Of a DNA stretch of 64,000 bases, positions 34,256-45,852 are shown one piece after another; the stretch's first letter is position 1; every line of letters starts with the position of its first letter. A program made the position numbers and the translations under genes. Under the pieces are notes generated by a model. The model had not been told where the DNA came from. It saw only the letters and a list, made by a program, of their open reading frames with translations, and did no database searches. The DNA comes from Allodiplogaster sudhausi (taxonomy: Eukaryota; Nematoda; Chromadorea; Rhabditida; Diplogasteridae), in contig CALZFC010000272.1 in assembly GCA_945643635.1 (NCBI GenBank), positions 476,501-540,500 on the forward strand. The letters are read 5' to 3'.

Positions 34256-34786
34256 CCCACCGTTAGCTCCGCCCCTTTTGCTCTCCCTCCCCCTTCATCC
34301 ATTCTTCGAATTAGTGATTCATTTACTATTATGCATGCCACTGGCATTTAATAACAAGAAGAATTATTCATTAAGTTAGTGAGACCTTCAAAAGATTACA
34401 GTAACAACTCAACACATTCACAAGGAAACAGTAACAACTAACACACTTACAAGATAACCGCGCCGAGTTAAATGAATTTGGGCTACTTAATCATGATAAA
34501 ATTGAGTTACTGGTCATAAAACGACAAGAATTAATACATTCTGTAAAGACTGTTTTTCTTAGAAGGATATGTCTATGTTACCAGTTACTTTCTGAATGAA
34601 TCTTGGAAATAAAAATTCGATAGTTCTAAAATGAAAGAAACGTATAGCATGAAAGCAAGTTAAAAAATGAAACAATCTTTTACTAAGATGAAAGAATGTT
34701 CTCAAGTGAAATAAACTCAAGTAAAAGAAAATTTTCAGATGTAAGAGTCAACAAAAAAATGTGATCTAATGAGATCAGACTGGCCT

Positions 34787-37648
34787 CTATTCGGCCATAA
34801 TGGCCTCCAACTTGCGGTAGATGAGCCCTGCATCTCTTGACATGGGCTCCGGAATGCCGAGCAGATTCGCAAGAAGGGACAGCTCTTGTTTCACTTCGTG
34901 TGGGTACTCGAGGTCGAACAACCAGAAGCAAGCGAGGTAGGAGAGAAGCGCATGGGCAAGGTCTCCAGAACCCGCCATGCTTGAAATCGTCCGAACTCAG
35001 ATGAGCAAAAGCGGCAGTGATATTGATTTTCTCCAAGGTGTGACTGTTGACAATGCCGTTTTAAGTGGGCCAATGTAGGAAGCTCCTCCTCGCAGACGTC
35101 CGCTGGACAACGCATCGTTAAGATTCTAAACTGTAATTTGTTGTTTTCCTTTTTCATTAGATATTAACATTCAATGTTATCTTTCTATGTGCTCTTTCTT
35201 TCTATAGTTCTTGCAGCCTTGTATTCCTTTTTTCGTCTAAAACTTTCTTCCATAACTATATTGTTTTCTCTTAATAATGAATTTTTTTTCTGTATGAATA
35301 TTCTTAAGCATATAACATGCTTAACAAATATTGGATATTGTAACGTAATTAAAAACCAACTTTGTAACAGAAAAATACAAATCACACGTTTGCATTTGTG
35401 CAATTCGTTAATTCTCAATTCGTTGTAACCAGTGGGTTGTGTTACAGTAGTTCATAGTAAACAAAAGAGTTGCCCAGAAAAAAATACTTTGTAAAAACTT
35501 TCAAATAACACTCTTACAATGGAGCGATTCGCTTATTTTCAATCAGTTGTAACTACTGGTTGGGTTACGGTAGTTTATAGTAAACATAAAGGTGCCCAGA
35601 AAAATCCACTCAAAAAACTTACTCTTTTGAATAGGAACGCAATCGCTTATTCTCAATTACTTCAAGGAATTTACTTGCACAGACACATACAGAACAGATT
35701 GGGATACGGTACCTTTAAGAAATTAAACTTGTCCAGAAATTTATCACTTTCCATTTAAAATAAATCATTGGTACGGATTCGCGAATTAATTCGCTCAAAT
35801 TTCGTAAGGTTACGGTTCTGGGCAACTCTCCTGAAAATCAAGAACAGTTTCCCAGAAATGGGAGAAAATAAATACCTTTGAATATAATTTAAAAGTCAAA
35901 AGATATAAGCTTACATTCTCTAAACTTAGCGTAACTTCGCTAATCAATAGCAACTACAGCTTCGATAATTGTAATTGTAAGTCACATAAAGCACTTACAA
36001 AAGCATCTCAAGGTTTCAAGTAACTTTTCACTTGCACCAACAGTATTCCAATACTCGATAAGTTTAAGGACGAGAGTACGGTATGTTAAATATTTAAAAA
36101 AAATAAGTTAAATCATATCCCACCTTGCTGCAAATGTCGCACCGGAACGGCTTCCGATCAGTGTGGTTGACGGCGTGTTGTTGGAGACCTGGAAAAAACT
36201 TACATTTGGAAATATTTCAGTTCAGAATATACAATGGTAATCCTGTATAAAATGTTGAGCAAAAAAGAAGCATTAATTATTCGTCGTACCAAAATTTATT
36301 TTCTTTTTTTAAAATATACACATCGAGTTGGGTTACGGTACTTCTTAGAAAAGAAAAGAAAGAAACAAGAAAAGAACAGTTTCGCTTATTTTAAATAAGT
36401 TATACAGAGCTGGTTTGATTACGGTTTTTTTTCTGGAAAACAAAAGAAACTTGCCCAGAAATTGAATTAACTACATAACCGATAGGGTATAAAAAGGTAT
36501 TGTCGATTTCACAGAATAATTCCTAATTTTGGGCATCATCCTGAGGGACAGATGGGCAGAAACAGCTAACAAACCTTGCTAATATTTAGGATCATCGACA
36601 GTGGCTTCTATTCCCTGATAATAACAACTACAAATTTCTAACCACGTTACCCTAGAATTGAAGACTAGACAATGTATATAAACATAACGAACCTTCGCAA
36701 GTCTGCGGCAGCTTCAGATGGCAGAAGCGCGGTCTGCGCGGAGATGCGATGTCTTCCAGCTCCGGTAGGAAGTCAGGGAAGAGTGCGTACCGATTTTCTA
36801 AACAACGCATTATTTATATTTAAAATCTTTTGAATTGTATTATCCTGCTTTCAAAGTTAAGAAAAATAATAAACGTGGAATAGGTAATAACAAATGAACA
36901 AGGAAAAAAATGTTCGGAACAAACTTTTCAATGTGTGGGAAAATGAGTTTTTTGTACTCTTAAAGAACAATAAACGAACGAAACTTATTTAAAAGTCAAA
37001 GTTGTTAGACGAGTCTGAAAAGTTATCGTACCTGGACAAAAATGCAGCAGCTTAAGCGTTGAAGCTGCGCGGTGCGCGGTTGTTGGGTGGATTGGGCAAG
37101 AGAAATACTGAAAATATAAAATTGCTGAAATAAGTATACGAATTTCAACATGAAATATAAACGATAGTTAATGTACCAATAAAGAGAAAACACATTAAAT
37201 ATTTAAATTCGTTGGGAAGAATGGCAGCATCAATTAACAGATGTATCAACTTATGAAGAAAAGAATTAAAAGCAAACCACGCTCGGATGTCGAAAGAATT
37301 TGATCTTGCTGCGCGCGCCGACACGCTGTCTAGTTCCAGCAATCGCAGACAAGAAGGGCTAGCCTGATAATAAAAGAACAACGTTGCATATTCAGCATAT
37401 TTAATAATGTTAATTTTATCACTCATTCGTGAGAAAAGAAGACAAAAGTGCTAACAATAAGGGAATAAAAACTGCAATTGAAACTTGCAAGAATAACCAT
37501 TAACAAATCAGCTTTTTCATATCAATAGCGGGATGAATGAGTTAAACTTTTCAATTACTTACTATTAGAAGTTGAGTCTCCAGTTGTTGATCGAGAGCAC
37601 AAAGAGCAGCTTGGCTAACTACGCGGCCCGGGGACTCTCGCTTTCTAA
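34787..37648 (-). CDS. Transposon-encoded C2H2 zinc-finger protein, spliced, incomplete
   Basis: Minus-strand exons, 5' to 3': 37648-37563, 37363 to about 37275, 37107-37032, 36797-36693, 36188-36124 and 35130-34891. From 37107 onward phases join openly. The sequence includes RPRFCHLKLPQTCEG, HAVNHTDRKPFRCDICSK (classic finger linker plus CxxC), then RCPADVCEEELPTLAHLKRH and YHCRFCSSEF (further C2H2 units). In another frame, 34978-34787 encodes LACFWLFDLEYPHEVKQELS and LLGIPEP, ending in a stop. That piece recalls the C-terminus of a family of uncharacterised transposon proteins with N-terminal C2H2 fingers, recalled only loosely. The core between fingers and C-terminus seems missing, so this is probably an internally deleted copy. 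The junction after the second exon is not resolved. Confidence 0.55.
35397..36466. repeat. Degenerate tandem repeat, about 85-115 bp units
   Basis: Blocks of the form TTCGCTTATTxTCAAT, GGGTTACGGTA and TTGCCCAGAAA recur in this order near 35397, 35520, 35634, 35774 (weaker) and 36378, with a partial unit at 36321. Divergence between copies is considerable. Confidence 0.65.
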
Positions 37649-37844
37649 CTGAAACAAAAGAGCAGAATCGCTACGCTTACACGTTATAAATGTCATATCA
37701 AAAAGCGATTCAATATTACAAACATGAAATAAAAAAAGGATAAGTTTTAAGTGTTTGTTAACCCGAGATTTTCTTCCGAAAATTAAACGTTCCGTTCAAA
37801 TGATGATTCCGAATATTTTTTTAAACATGGTCGAAAGTGGTACA

Positions 37845-37987
37845 ATGTCACATTTTCTGTTCTCGCATCGCCTCGTCCCTCCTTGCCACCAAAATGTGAC
37901 ATCCGTTGTCACAATTCTCTTCGGCGGCCGCTTGCGTGTCACATTTTTGGTCACAATTTTGGATGGAACATTAATTGTGCGTCACAT
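37845..37987. promoter_or_regulatory. Right subterminal TGTGAC/GTCACA array
   Basis: Six copies lie in 143 bp (for example AATGTGACATCC followed by GTTGTCACAATT), mirroring the left array of the same element. Confidence 0.7.
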
Positions 37988-38000
37988 TTTTTTCTGTGTG

Positions 38001-38133
38001 TATTACTTATGAACGTAAATATGTAATAATCTGTGTATAAATTTTTGTTCGGTTTCTAATAAAGAAAAAGCGCACGACAGCCTGCGGGAAGGATTAATAA
38101 GATAGTGAAAGTGAGTGAGAGAGTGTGTATCAA

Positions 38134-38167
<34 letters not shown>

Positions 38168-40045
38168 GGAGAGAGGGAAAGTGAGATGAGGGAAAGAGAG
38201 AAACAAAAGAAGAGACCCTGCCCAGACGGCATAAGAAGTGAATGTCTCTGACTCAGCTCTTTGCATCCATCGAGGAACCCTTATGATTTCTGTAGACAGA
38301 AAGTGGAATGAAGATTGATTCACGTTCTTCCGCTTGAATCCTTGTCGTCGATGACTTTGCTTTGCAAGTGTATTTGTGTGTTGTCTGGGAAGAACACTGG
38401 CTGTCATGACTTGCCTCTCATAATCAGTCATCAATCCTCTTTTCTTTTGAGAGCAGATCAATCCGCTGATCACGTGATGTTCCTCTTCCGAATGACCAAT
38501 GGGCGCATGTTTTTCCCGTGGTGACTCTCTTCTTGCAAAAGAAACGAATGAGTAAACAAAACACACCGTATATGATAGAAATTCTAGAAAAAGCTCTGGA
38601 TAGCTATCTATCTAGCTAGTATTTTCTCTATTAGAACCCCTTAATTATTACCTCATTTGATGATTTCATTGAAAAAATAGTACCCCACCCTCTAGAAGAA
38701 CCCGCCCCCTTCCTATAGTATTCCCCCTAATAGTCTGATATGTACCTCAACTCGAGACGTACCTCGAATAGATCCTGGAGGCATGGGATTCTCTTCCCAA
38801 TGAACTGATTGCAAATTCATTCAAAAGCTGCGGAAGAACGGACATTCCAGTGATGATTCCATTGAAGTAGACGTTTTTTTAAAGAAGAAAGTGTTTTTTC
38901 AAACTTTTAGTGTTTCTCATTGATAGATAGTTCCCCTCCCACTTAAGGGTATTGAAAAATAGTATCCTGGGTACTAATAGAGAAAATAAGATATATTGCG
39001 TATACATAAATGCATACGTGCATAGTTCGCGTGTAAGTCCTCCTCAAACCTCTGCCGTTCTCTCCCGCTCTCTTTCTCGCTCTCTCTCTCTCATCCACAA
39101 ATTGATCCCCTCTTGTCTTTTTCTCTGACCCCCTCTCTCCCCCAGTACTCTGTGTTCGGTTCATGTGATTCGCTTCCCATGCCGCTGCCTCTGTCGACTT
39201 TCCCCGAAATTTTGCTTGGGAGCGGCCGGCAGCAGCGGACCGTGTAAACAAAATCTCGCGAACTCGCTCTCTGTCTTCTGTCTCTCTGTCTCTCTCAATG
39301 TATCTCTATCTTGCTGTCTCTGCCTCGCTCTAGCTCTCTTTCTCTCTCTCTCTCCATTCCACTCTTTCTATCTTTCACTCTTTCTTCCTTACTAATCTTC
39401 AATGTACTCTCACTTCTCCTCCAATGAACCTCGCCATCAGCAGTGCCGCTCACCTGAAGACTGTGTGGCGTCCACCACCTTCTCTTTCTCTCACTCTCAC
39501 TCTCTCTCTCACTCTCACTCTTTCACTCTCTCTTTCTTACTCTCTCACTCTCACTCTCTTTCACTCTCTCTCACTCTCTCTCACTCTCTCTCTCGCTCTC
39601 TCGTTCTCTCTCTCGATCCTCCTTTTTCCGTTCTATTCTCATTCTTCTCTAAATAATTTTCACTTATTATAATTGTTTTTCTCTAGGGAACAATGGTTTT
39701 GTGCCCTTGTTGTGTTTGATGTAAGCAGTAGATCTGCATTGTCCCCGTGCATGCTGCAAACACCGACGAACACATCGATAGGGTTTTCTTCCCTGTTCTT
39801 TTGTTTTCTTTATCTCTTCTCTGATGAATCCATCAACCTGTAGCGAAAGCCTGATTAGTGTTTTTCTGTTTCTGTGAAGTAGACACCGCCTTCATTTGTT
39901 CATAAAAAATCCAGCTTTACGTTATCATCTATATTTCTTTGTCTTTGCAGGATTCTTTCGCTCATTCCATAGGATAGTCCTTCCATTATTCTCTACATCT
40001 CTATCTCCCTCGCACGCTCTCTCTCCCTCTTTTCCCCACGACTTT

Positions 40046-40080
<35 letters not shown>

Positions 40081-40081
40081 T

Positions 40082-40118
<37 letters not shown>

Positions 40119-40128
40119 CGCTCCCTAA

Positions 40129-40162
<34 letters not shown>

Positions 40163-40257
40163 TTCTCCCTCTCTCTCTCTATCTTTCTCTCTCTCTCTCG
40201 CTCTCTGTCTCTCTCTCTCTCTTCTCTCTCTCTCCGCCGCTCCCTCTCTCTCTCTCC

Positions 40258-40303
<46 letters not shown>

Positions 40304-40575
40304 GCAATCTATTCAAAAAGTCGTCACCTGCCGCCCCTTTCGTCATACCCTTGTGCTCATACTCTCATCGCTTCCGACCCGCTTGTTTTCCTCTACAGGA
40401 GAGAATTAGTTTACACAATAGTCCATTCGAAAGCCCTTTTCATGCTCTATGCAACTGCATAGGTTTGGTTGAGGTGCACATTGTCTGAGTTCCATCAACT
40501 TTAAAGTCTATAAATGATTAAAATTTGAACACTTTCACGTTTTTCTTTTTCCGTGGTTTATATCTTGGCTATTAA
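38001..40575. other. No gene seen; CT/GA tracts
   Basis: GA tracts lie at 38135-38200 and CT tracts at 39060-39100, 39285-39395, 39478-39620 and 40010-40310. No exon was recognised. Confidence 0.5.
40020..40310. repeat. CT microsatellite block, 290 bp
   Basis: Several (CT)10-15 runs are separated by CCGTTG, CCGTCG and CCGCCG interruptions. Confidence 0.9.
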
Positions 40576-40583
40576 TGTGCATA

Positions 40584-41033
40584 GGTGCTATCCTAGTTAG
40601 GGGGAACACGAACATAGGGTTCTATACCGTGGGGAACACGAATATTATGTTCAATTTGTAAAAAAAATTTCATTTAACAAAGTTATAGTACTTCACATTT
40701 TTTCCCCTACTTTACATCTAAACTCGTGCACTAAGTAGTTATCAGAGCTGCCAAACACTAAAATAGTGTCAATTAAGCACTACCGAATAGAGATGAGTCG
40801 AAAAGAAAGTAATATTTGAGTTTAACAGGTCTGAAAACCCCTTCGAGTAGCATTTTACCTCAAGTCGTCCAAAACATATGTCAAGTAAAAGTACTGTAAC
40901 TTAGTTAAATGACAAACTAATACAAAAGGAACATTATATTCGTGTTCCCCATGGCCTAAAACCCCCCTGTGCACGATTTGGGGTGAATTAGAAAAAAAAT
41001 TTATTTTGCCCCCCCCCCAGCTAGGATAGCTCC
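40584..41033. mobile_element. 450-bp MITE with 8-bp target duplication (Merlin-like?)
   Basis: It is flanked by a perfect 8-bp direct repeat TGTGCATA (40576-40583 and 41034-41041). Terminal inverted repeats begin GGTGCTATCCTAGTTAGGGG on the left and GGAGCTATCCTAGCTGGGGG on the right. Longer inverted similarity inside includes GGGGAACACGAATATTATGT and TCATTTAACAAAGTTATAGT. An 8-bp duplication with ends starting GG fits Merlin elements, though other 8-bp families cannot be excluded. No coding capacity. Confidence 0.9.
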
Positions 41034-41041
41034 TGTGCATA

Positions 41042-41279
41042 TTTTCATCTCTATATCCCAACAAAATTCGGCGCAGTGGCCGCAGACGCGCATCCAACTC
41101 GCCTCCCATCAATAATTCAAGACTTCATATCATACGAACTAGGAATTTTCCGACTCCCAGACCAGGTCCAATCGATTCCAGAAAGTATCGATAAAGAACT
41201 TTTGAACAAAATCCAAGCTGTTCGATTTTGGCTATGCCCGCGGCCTTTTTGATTCTCTCGCAAATCGCGTCATATGGCG
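41042..41279. repeat. Dispersed repeat copy A
   Basis: It shares about 240 bp with 50178-50430 in the same orientation, for example GCATCCAACTCGCC, CAATCGATTCC, GAACTTTTGAACAAA and TTGATTCTCTCGCAAATCGC. On the minus strand both copies keep similar open frames (GELDARLRPLRRILLGYRDE against GELDARLKSLRRTLLRYRNE). Confidence 0.8.
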
Positions 41280-41429
41280 GACTTGTCTGAAGATTGTACT
41301 GGTGCGAATTCATTCAATCATTTTATAAGGCCGAATGGAATTTGGATGCGGCATTATGGTTCTCCAAGTCGAGCTTGATTTTTTCATTCTGTTGTGACTT
41401 CGCATGCGATGTCAGAAGCCGAGAGAGAG

Positions 41430-41472
41430 AGAGAGAAAGAGAGAGAAATAGACAGATGGAGAGGGGGCGAGC

Positions 41473-41520
<48 letters not shown>

Positions 41521-42250
41521 TGAAGAGAAAGATGGAGAGAGAGAGAGAGACATGAAGAGAAAACGGGACAGGGAGCGAGCGAGAGAGAGGGAGAGAGAGA
41601 GAGAGAACGAGAGAACGAGAGAGATTAAGAGAAAGAGAGAAGGAGCGAGAGAGAGAAAGATGCACTATGAATGAGTTCTGGCAAAGAGAATTGGCGATAA
41701 CAAGATAAGGAGGAAAAGCGATGGACACTCTTCTACACATGCACATTTGTCCGCTGCAAACCCGTTTGATCCCGCCTGCTAGAAGTTGTGTAGAAAATGT
41801 GTGGTAGAGGAGAGACATAGAAAGAGAGATGGGGTAAGACCAAGAGACAGAGAGCGAGAGCGATAGGGAGAGAGAGAGAGAGAGAGAGAGAGCGCGAGAA
41901 AGAGAGAGAGAGAGTAAGAGGGAGAGAGATAGAGAGAGAGAGAATAGAGAGAGAGCGAGTGGGAGAGGGATAGAGAGATAGAGAGAGAGAGGGAGAGAGA
42001 GAGATAGAGAGAGAGCGATAGGGAGAGAGAGAGAGTGAGAGGGAGGAAGAGAGAGAGAGTGAGAGGAAGAGAGGGAGAGAGATAGAGAGAGAGTGAGAAT
42101 AGAGAAAGAGAGAGAGAGCGAGTGGGAGAGGGAGAGGGAGAGAGAGAGCGATATGGTGAGAGAGATTGAGAAAGACGGAGAGAGCGAGTGATAAGGAGAG
42201 AGAGAGGGGGGGAGAGAGAGGGTGGGGGAGAGAGAGAGGGAAGAAGAGAG
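41430..42250. repeat. Two GA tracts
   Basis: 41430-41660 and 41860-42250 are GA-rich with sporadic T. They generate long minus-strand Ser/Leu frames that are not genes. Confidence 0.88.
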
Positions 42251-44044
42251 ATGGGTGAGCGAAGGTATGTAATACATGAGCGAAGGTATGTAATACTGAT
42301 AGGTTTCCTTAGGACACATATGCATACGTGAAATTGAAAATGAAGTAAACGGGCGGATGAAGAATTCAGATACATTGGTTTTATGCATCACTTTCATCCC
42401 ATTCCACCCTCTCAATTGGTTTTCCACCTCTCATTCTCCACGTTCACCCCGCCTCCATATTTCTTTCTCTATCAATTTCTCTCTCTCTTTTTGTCTCTCT
42501 TTCTCTGTCACTCATTCTTCTTTACTCTTTGTACCAACGGGGACAACATTGTGCAGTCATCTGCGTGCATTAACTTTCTTCTGCCCAATAGCTCAAATGC
42601 CCACACCTATGGGTGTATACAATAACTTTCCCCTATCTCTTCTTCTTCGCCCTTCTCCCTCTTGCTCATTCACTCCTAGTTTTCCAATTCCCTCGTACGC
42701 TCAGTAAGCTTCTCCCGCATTCTCTCCTTTTCTCACGCTCTCTATGTTTCTCTTTCTCTCATTCTCTCATTCTCTCTTTTTCTCTTTTTCACTTTTTCTC
42801 TTTCTCTCTTTCCCTCTTTTTCTTTTTTTCTCTTTCTCTCTTTCTTTCTTTCTCTCTTTGCTGTCTTTCTCTCTTTCTCTTTCTCTCTTTCTCTCTTTCT
42901 CTCTTTCTCTCTCTATCTCTCGTACCCATTTCTGCCTAAGCATTCGTTGACCACTCCCTTGTGACCTTGCTGCTAGCGGTCATCTCTAAGATCTCTTCAA
43001 TATCCAATCTTTTTTACGCTCGCATTTTCCTTTTCTGCCAGTATATAGGAAAGTAGAAAACACAAAAACCAAGGGTAAACAAAACCTATTTTCAAAAAAA
43101 CAAATGTACTCTCAATCAATTGAACTCTGCCTTATGTTTTTGCATGAGCATTGACGCTTCGCTTCCTTCTTCCTTCTTCCTTCTTTCTTCTTCCTTCTTT
43201 CTATCACTTCACATCTTCCAATCCTTTTTCTCCTTCAAATCATCTGTTTTCTGACTTTGCACTCTTTCGAAGAATAGAACGGTATTCGGGAATGAACACA
43301 GTTCTCTCTGGCTCTCTCACTCTTTGATGGGCAGTGGAATAACGAGAGGTAACTTTATTTTTCCTTTCCACTACACAATACCATTCCATCACTCTCTAAC
43401 TCTCTCATCCTCTCACTCTCTCATGTCTCTCTGTCACTGTTCTCTTTCACTCTCATTCTCTCATGTCTCTCTGTTACTGTTCTCTCTCACTCTCACTCTC
43501 TCATGCCTCTCTGTTACTATTCTCTCTCACTCTCACTCTCTCATGTCTCTCTGTTGCTGTTCTCTCTCACTCTCACTCTCTCATGTCTCTCTGTTACTGT
43601 TCTCTCTCATTCTCACTCTCTCATGTCTCTCTCTCACTGTCTCATTCTGCTTACATGACATGGTGTTCGCTGCTGGTATTCTTGCATACTTTGGCGTGGA
43701 GTGACTGAAGTGACAAAGAAGAAGAGAAGATAGATGAGAAAGAGCACGACTCTTTCAGAAGGGCGGGAGTGGGTGGAAGAGTTCCCCTTTGCCAGGCAGA
43801 AGGGTGGGGCTGAGGGAGGGAGGCTCGGAGGGGCAAATCTGTATGCGCCAGAACGAGTTCCTGTATCGGCTGCCGCTCACCAGTCAACAACAGACCCCGT
43901 TCCTTTACTTCGTTACTTTTCTCCTTCTCTCACTCTCTTCCGCTATCTATATTGCCGCCGCGTTTTCTATGTTTCTTATATTTTCCTCGATCAATGTCAC
44001 CAGCTGGGTTGCTGTCAAAGTGGTAGCGAAAGAGTGGCAGACAG
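42251..44044. other. No gene seen; CT/TTTC tracts and a minisatellite
   Basis: 42720-42925 is a TTTC/CTCT tract. Sequence between 43700 and 44040 is more complex (a GC-rich part at 43760-43900), but no exon could be supported. Confidence 0.45.
43421..43650. repeat. 40-bp CT-rich minisatellite, five copies plus partial
   Basis: Units start TCATGTCTCTCTGTTACTGT at 43421, 43461, 43501, 43541 and 43581, with a partial sixth at 43621. Each unit is exactly 40 bp with a few substitutions. Confidence 0.95.
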
Positions 44045-44893
44045 CACACAGAAAAAATATTCGTGATATTTCACGAAATGAGACACTAATATATTAGTAT
44101 GATTAGCTACACACTAATACTATTCGTAAAAGATGCAGGAAGAATTAGTGTGTATGCGAGGAAGTATTCGTAAAACGACGCCTCTTCCAGGAGGATCCCA
44201 GAAACGCATGCCATTTTTGCTGTTTTTTAATATTCTCGGACAATTTTCGATGTTAATTACCACTCTTTTTCGATATCTAATTACCTAGCCTTGTGACACA
44301 CCCTCTGCTTCATTCTCTCGCTCTTTTTCGCTCTCTCTCTCGCTCTCTCTCTCACCTTTTATCCGGCTTAAAATCGCACTTAATTTCGCAGCTTTCTCAA
44401 GAAAAAATTTGTTTCTATCGATTTCTCTCTCTTCTCTCTCACTCTCTCTCTATCTCTATCTCACGCTCTCTCTCTCTCCCACCATCCTACGGATTAAGTT
44501 AGCTAATTTATCTTGCTTTTGTGAACGGAATATTTCACTGCGTTTGGCATTTCAGTGACAAAACAACAGTGAAATGGAATAAAATTCCAATAAAGTTCAC
44601 AAAAGTCGATAATTTAGCTAACCTGTGATCCGTTGTGATGATGGGAGTCGATACCGTTGGCTGTACCTGGAAGTAGAGAGAATATGAGCGCAGCAATTTG
44701 CTTCATTCATCTCTCTTTCACTCTCTCACCTCTCTTTCTCTCTCTCTCTCATCTCTTTAGTTTTGTTTTTTTTTTATTTAAGTTGTTTGTATGTACAAGT
44801 ATGCATGCACCCCTTGTCTTGCTCGCTGCGGATAGACAGAGTGAGAGACAGACACAGACAGACAGACAGACCGGAAGACAGACATACAAAGAA

Positions 44894-44927
<34 letters not shown>

Positions 44928-45435
44928 CTCTACGAACTCGGTCTCTCCAGCTGTGCCAGTTTCGTTAGAGCCAAAAGGTTTTTTCGCGAGTTTTACTGCT
45001 CAACGTGTCTCTCTCTATCCTACATTTTTCTACAGAGAAAGGCGGTTTTTTTGAGCTATTTAGTGTTGTATTACAGTACGTCTGAAAGACTAGACTATTA
45101 AAAGAAGTTTCCGCACTCGAAGTCTGAGAAGGTTACATAGACAGGCAAGCGCCGGTGGAGAGAGACAGGAAAGCTAATTCGAGCTTGACGACTGGTTCCC
45201 AAGAGAAGAATAATAATCAGCCTAATTGTAAGTAAAGTATTTGCAAGGGTAGGTGATGGAGAGACTGAATCATATTGAAATGCAAGACGGATCTGGCACA
45301 TTGCCGGCCGCGCAGATTACGAATTCTTACTGTACATCGAATTCGTAAAAATTTCGGCGCCGCGGCGCCCATTTCACGAATTCTTCCTCAATCTTTTGGG
45401 CGCGCGCTACAAACTACGAATATTTTTTCTGTGTG
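44045..45435. mobile_element. 1391-bp element with CACACAG tips and ATTCGT arrays
   Basis: Both ends read CACACAGAAAAAATATTCGT inward, a perfect 20-bp terminal inverted repeat. ATTCGT/ACGAAT recurs near both ends (about 44059, 44126, 44167 on the left; about 45319 to 45421 on the right). No transposase was found. The flanking AGACAG/AGAGAG could be a 6-bp duplication with one change, but the right flank is a GA repeat, so this is unproven. The first 11 bases of the tip are the same as those of the 34011-38000 element. Confidence 0.85.
44488..44634. repeat. Nested imperfect inverted repeat
   Basis: ACGGAT, GTTAGCTAATTTATC, TTTTGTGAAC and TTTCACTG on the left are matched in inverted order on the right (CAGTGAAAT, GTTCACAAAAG, GATAATTTAGCTAAC, ATCCGT). 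The arms are about 60 bp. It lies within the 44045-45435 element and may be an internal hairpin or a small nested MITE. Confidence 0.75.
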
Positions 45436-45502
45436 AGAGAGAGAGAGAGAGAAAAGAGAGAGAGAGAGTGGCAGAGAGAGAGAGAGAGAGAGAGTGGCAG
45501 AC

Positions 45503-45544
<42 letters not shown>

Positions 45545-45620
45545 TGTGGCAGACGGAGAGAGAGAGAACGAAAGAGGGCAGCAACCATAGAAGAGAGGGA
45601 GAGAGAGAAAATGAAAAAGA
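45436..45620. repeat. GA tract abutting a transposon end
   Basis: (GA)n interrupted by GTGGCAGA starts directly at the right end of the 44045-45435 element. Confidence 0.85.
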
Positions 45621-45852
45621 GACAATAAAAAGAGAATGAGCGAGAATGCTGGGAAGAGAGAAATTCAGCTTTACTGATGGTGAGGCAAAAGCATAATTAG
45701 CGAGAGAAAGGAAAGAAAAAAGGAGAGAGAATGGAAAGACAGAGAAATAGAAAGCGAGAGAAAGAAAAGAGAGAGAAAGAAAGAGAAGCAGACCGAAAAA
45801 AGAGAGAAGAGAAAGAGAGAGAAAGCGAAAAAGAGAGAGCTTGTTTGGATTG

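Larger units (their letters stand above)
34011..38000. mobile_element. 3990-bp element with CACACAG tips, TGTGAC arrays and zinc-finger gene
   Basis: Both ends read inward CACACAGAAAA then an ATGTGAC motif. The motif TGTGAC/GTCACA occurs about 10 times in 34025-34255 and about 6 times in 37845-37987, often as inverted pairs (TGTGACATTGCATGTCACA). The interior holds a minus-strand multi-exon gene with C2H2 zinc fingers and a degenerate tandem repeat. Both ends are flanked by TA, but this is too short to prove a duplication. I do not recognise the superfamily. Confidence 0.8.

Noticed and set aside
41384..42427. 347-residue Ser/Leu frame (minus), and similar frames at 7050-7846, 22857-23516, 31909-32635 and 39896-40462
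   Set aside because: All are products of CT/GA microsatellites.
43421..43650. CRISPR-like regularly spaced repeats
   Set aside because: The units are contiguous 40-bp tandem copies without spacers, in a eukaryotic genome.
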